This document shows positions 62,151 through 64,000 of a stretch of 64,000 nt of DNA, in pieces. The notes under the pieces are model-generated. The model searched no databases. It worked only from the letters and a program-made list of their open reading frames with translations, and had not been told where the DNA came from. The stretch is from Polycladidibacter hongkongensis (GTDB lineage: Bacteria > Pseudomonadota > Alphaproteobacteria > Rhizobiales > Stappiaceae), in contig NZ_LLWC01000036.1 of NCBI RefSeq assembly GCF_001561995.1, positions 310,001 through 374,000 on the forward strand, read 5' to 3'. Each line of letters starts with the position of its first letter. The stretch's first letter is position 1. The position numbers and the translations under genes are program-made.

Positions 62151-63155
62151 ATGGACTACGCACTAATTTGGGCCTGCCTGATTGCTGTTGCGATCTTTGC
62201 ATATGTGGTTTTGGACGGGTTTGATCTCGGGGTCGGCATTTTATTTCCGACCACCAAGAGCGAAAGCGAGCGCGATTTGATGATGAACAGTATCGCGCCA
62301 GTGTGGGATGGCAACGAAACTTGGCTGGTGCTTGGTGGTGGCGGCCTTTTTGCTGTGTTTCCGCTTGCCTATGCCACGTTGATGCCCGCGGTGTACGCGC
62401 CGATTATTGCCATGTTGGTGGGGCTTGTTTTTCGCGGCGTGGCCTTTGAGTTTCGCTTTAAAGCGTTGCCTGCGCACAAGTGGCTTTGGGATATCTCGTT
62501 CTTTGTGGGCTCGTTTATCGCAGCTTTTTCGCAAGGGGTAATACTGGGGGCCTTGGTGCCCGGTGTCGAGATTGCCGGGCGGCAATATGCGGGGGGCTGG
62601 TTTGATTGGTTGACGCCGTTTTCGCTGATGAGCGGTGCGGGTCTTGTCTGTGGCTATGCGCTCATTGGCTCTACTTGGCTTACGATGAAGCTGGAGGGAA
62701 CGCCGCAGTTGCATTTTCGGGTGATCAGCAGGGCGCTTTTGCCCTCCCTACTCGGGTTCTTTTTGCTTGTCGGGCTTTGGATGCCGCGTGTTAGTGAAGG
62801 TTTCTTGGACCTATGGCTTTACAGTGATTTGAAGTATGTGGGTTTATTTGTCCCAGTGTTGGTGCTGGCGGTTAGCTTGCTGGCTTGGCACGGTCTTAAG
62901 CGCGGGCCAGATTATCTGCCATTCGTTTGTGTCCTTATCCTGTTTCTTATCAGCTACTTAGGGCTAGCGGCGAGCCTTTACCCCTATATTGTGCCCGGTC
63001 ATTTCACAATCTGGGAAGCCGCAGCGCCGGACAACAGCCTTAAGTTCTTGCTGGTCGGTGCCGTCGTGCTCATCCCGATGATCCTTGCCTATACCGGCTA
63101 TGCCTATTGGGTATTTCGCGGGAAGGTAGAGAAAGACGGGGGCTATCATGAATAG
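62151..63155 (+). CDS. cydB: Cytochrome bd-type quinol oxidase subunit II (CioB-like)
   Basis: A 334-residue membrane subunit pairing with CydA. Conserved start is YALIWACLIAVAIFAYVVLD, with GFDLGVGILFP; the NSIAPVWDGNETWLVLGGGG motif and RGVAFEFRFK follow. About eight helices are present. Begins 1 bp after cydA and its end overlaps a small downstream gene by 8 bp, so the three are coupled. Confidence 0.95.
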   Translation: MDYALIWACLIAVAIFAYVVLDGFDLGVGILFPTTKSESERDLMMNSIAPVWDGNETWLVLGGGGLFAVFPLAYATLMPAVYAPIIAMLVGLVFRGVAFEFRFKALPAHKWLWDISFFVGSFIAAFSQGVILGALVPGVEIAGRQYAGGWFDWLTPFSLMSGAGLVCGYALIGSTWLTMKLEGTPQLHFRVISRALLPSLLGFFLLVGLWMPRVSEGFLDLWLYSDLKYVGLFVPVLVLAVSLLAWHGLKRGPDYLPFVCVLILFLISYLGLAASLYPYIVPGHFTIWEAAAPDNSLKFLLVGAVVLIPMILAYTGYAYWVFRGKVEKDGGYHE

Positions 63156-63312
63156 TGCAAGAGAGCGCATCGCCGCTTTGCGTGGCTGGCTTGTCGAGGC
63201 TGAAGGGCAAACCGGCTGGCAGCGCGCCCTTTGGTTTGCGGCGATATGGGTTGCCGGTGTGGTTACGCTCACTGTGGTTGCCTATGGAATCAGGGCGCTT
63301 ATCGTGCCCTGA
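63148..63312 (+). CDS. DUF2474-like small membrane protein after cydB
   Basis: A 54-residue protein, starting ATG 63148 inside the cydB end and ending TGA 63312. A basic N-terminus (MNSARERIAALRGWL) precedes a single membrane helix (ALWFAAIWVAGVVTLTVVAY) ending GIRALIVP. Such short proteins (DUF2474) commonly follow CioAB and may play the part of CydX, stabilising the oxidase. The overlap of 8 bp with cydB supports translation. It is too short for ordinary gene calling and is easily missed. Confidence 0.75.
   Translation: MNSARERIAALRGWLVEAEGQTGWQRALWFAAIWVAGVVTLTVVAYGIRALIVP
63290..63312 (+). terminator. Hairpin overlapping the stop of the small oxidase gene
   Basis: TCAGGGC (63290-63296) pairs with GCCCTGA (63306-63312). 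It has no T-run and lies between convergent genes. Confidence 0.35.
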
Positions 63313-63331
63313 CTGGTCCTCGGGCGGTGCC

Positions 63332-64000
63332 CTACGCGTTCTCTAGGTGCCCGGTTGAGGCGATTGACTTTAGCAGGTTGGTACCCGCAGTGTTGAGGTG
63401 CACCTTCGTTGCGGCAATCGCCTTCTCTTTATCTTTGGCGAGGAAGGCGCGAATAATCTCCAAGTGCTCGTCAATCGCGACGGCATTACGCTCTTGCTCA
63501 TCGGACTTATCCCATTGAAAGTGATAGTGAAAGACCAGAGAGATCACTTCGCGCAATTGATCGATAAAGCGGTTACGCCCGACCCCGCCGAGAAGGCGGT
63601 GGAAGTTTTCATCCAGCTTAGAGAAATCGTGGAAACGGCTATCTATGTCGCGTGCCAGACGCACGTGCTCTTCCTCCAGCATGCGCAGAGCGCGTAAGGC
63701 TGCATCATCCATCAATTCGAAGAACTTTTCCGCTGCGTGTAGCTCAAACATATCGCGCACATCAAGCAGTTCTCGAGCAAAGCTCTCGGTAAATCCTTGG
63801 AAAACCCAGCTGGTGTTGGGGCGGCGTTCGACAAGGCCAAAGCGTTCGAAGCGGTTTAAATATTCACGCAGTGCATTTGGGGAGACTTCCAGTTGGCGCG
63901 CCAGCGCAAGCCCGTTGATGACATCACCGGGGCGCAACTCGCCGTGCAAAGCGTAGTTCATGAATGCCCGCTCAACAGCGCTGGAGACACTTTCCGTTTC
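63332..64000 (-). CDS. GntR family regulator (FCD domain), N-terminus cut by window edge
   Basis: 222 residues visible; the frame continues past the window's right edge. The winged helix (GELRPGDVINGLALARQLEV, SPNALREYLNRFERFGLV) is followed by an FCD ligand domain (about 90-220) with metal-type residues in LDENFHRLLGG, FHYHFQWD and AIDEHLEIIRAF. An internal ATG at 63961 would cut off the first part of the DNA-binding domain, so the longer form is right. Such regulators control sugar-acid or amino-acid catabolism. The target is probably to the right. Confidence 0.88.
   Translation of the reverse strand, partial: ETESVSSAVERAFMNYALHGELRPGDVINGLALARQLEVSPNALREYLNRFERFGLVERRPNTSWVFQGFTESFARELLDVRDMFELHAAEKFFELMDDAALRALRMLEEEHVRLARDIDSRFHDFSKLDENFHRLLGGVGRNRFIDQLREVISLVFHYHFQWDKSDEQERNAVAIDEHLEIIRAFLAKDKEKAIAATKVHLNTAGTNLLKSIASTGHLENA

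Overview
The window looks like chromosome from an alphaproteobacterium, most likely a marine member of the Rhizobiales/Hyphomicrobiales (Pseudovibrio- or Stappia-like). This placement is inferred from gene content, not from a database match. The main pointers are a translationally coupled hisS-hisZ-hisG cluster, a TipF-like EAL protein beside a perfect CtrA-type site (TTAA-N7-TTAA), a CIRCE-controlled groESL operon, glycolate oxidase glcDEF, a TRAP transporter, a DUF1127 protein, and a CioAB-type bd oxidase followed by a DUF2474-like small protein. Base composition and gene style are fairly even throughout. No insertion sequence, prophage, CRISPR array, tRNA or rRNA was found.

Layout. 1-6 kb: a catalytically dead M16 peptidase subunit, a TipF-like protein, an NtrC-like regulator without its GAFTGA loop, a secreted protein and a DUF924 protein. 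6.4-8.6 kb: groESL. 8.6-10.5 kb: an unrecognised 352-residue protein and a candidate structured RNA that ends in a terminator just before a small gene. 10.5-12.6 kb: a probable operon of a Crp/Fnr regulator, a globin-like protein without haem histidines, a YciA thioesterase and a group III truncated haemoglobin. 12.8-16.4 kb: two envelope-type glycosyltransferases and a YdjC-like protein lacking metal ligands. 16.7-20.3 kb: hisSZG. 20.4-24.7 kb: tag, cutC, a ROK kinase, cheZ and an L,D-transpeptidase.

24.7-32.8 kb: glcFED with a divergent LysR regulator, a cytochrome c, a degenerate LutA-like protein and class II aldolase. 32.9-41.2 kb: a ferric-reductase-like membrane protein, a class I amidotransferase, an incomplete amino-acid ABC system, a Na/Pi transporter, an EamA transporter, and two related LysR regulators flanking a DUF1127 gene. 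A second candidate small RNA lies at about 41.3-41.43 kb. 41.5-46.7 kb: a sensor adenylate cyclase, rsmE, xseA and an SDR. 46.8-51.5 kb: TRAP dctPQM, a TetR regulator and a small membrane protein. 51.7-64 kb: a universal stress protein, a Pat-like acyl-CoA synthetase/acetyltransferase, a ThDP enzyme, feoABC, cioAB plus the small protein, and a GntR regulator cut by the window edge.

A common thread on the right side is low-oxygen and iron physiology. A perfect FNR box precedes the stress-protein gene, a near-perfect one precedes feoA, and the bd oxidase follows. A second thread is proteins that keep a family fold but have lost catalytic or ligand residues (M16, EAL, globin, YdjC, LutA, NtrC-type AAA+). 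The most promising undescribed items are the two candidate RNAs, the pseudo-deacetylase beside lipid glycosyltransferases, and the pseudo-globin operon.
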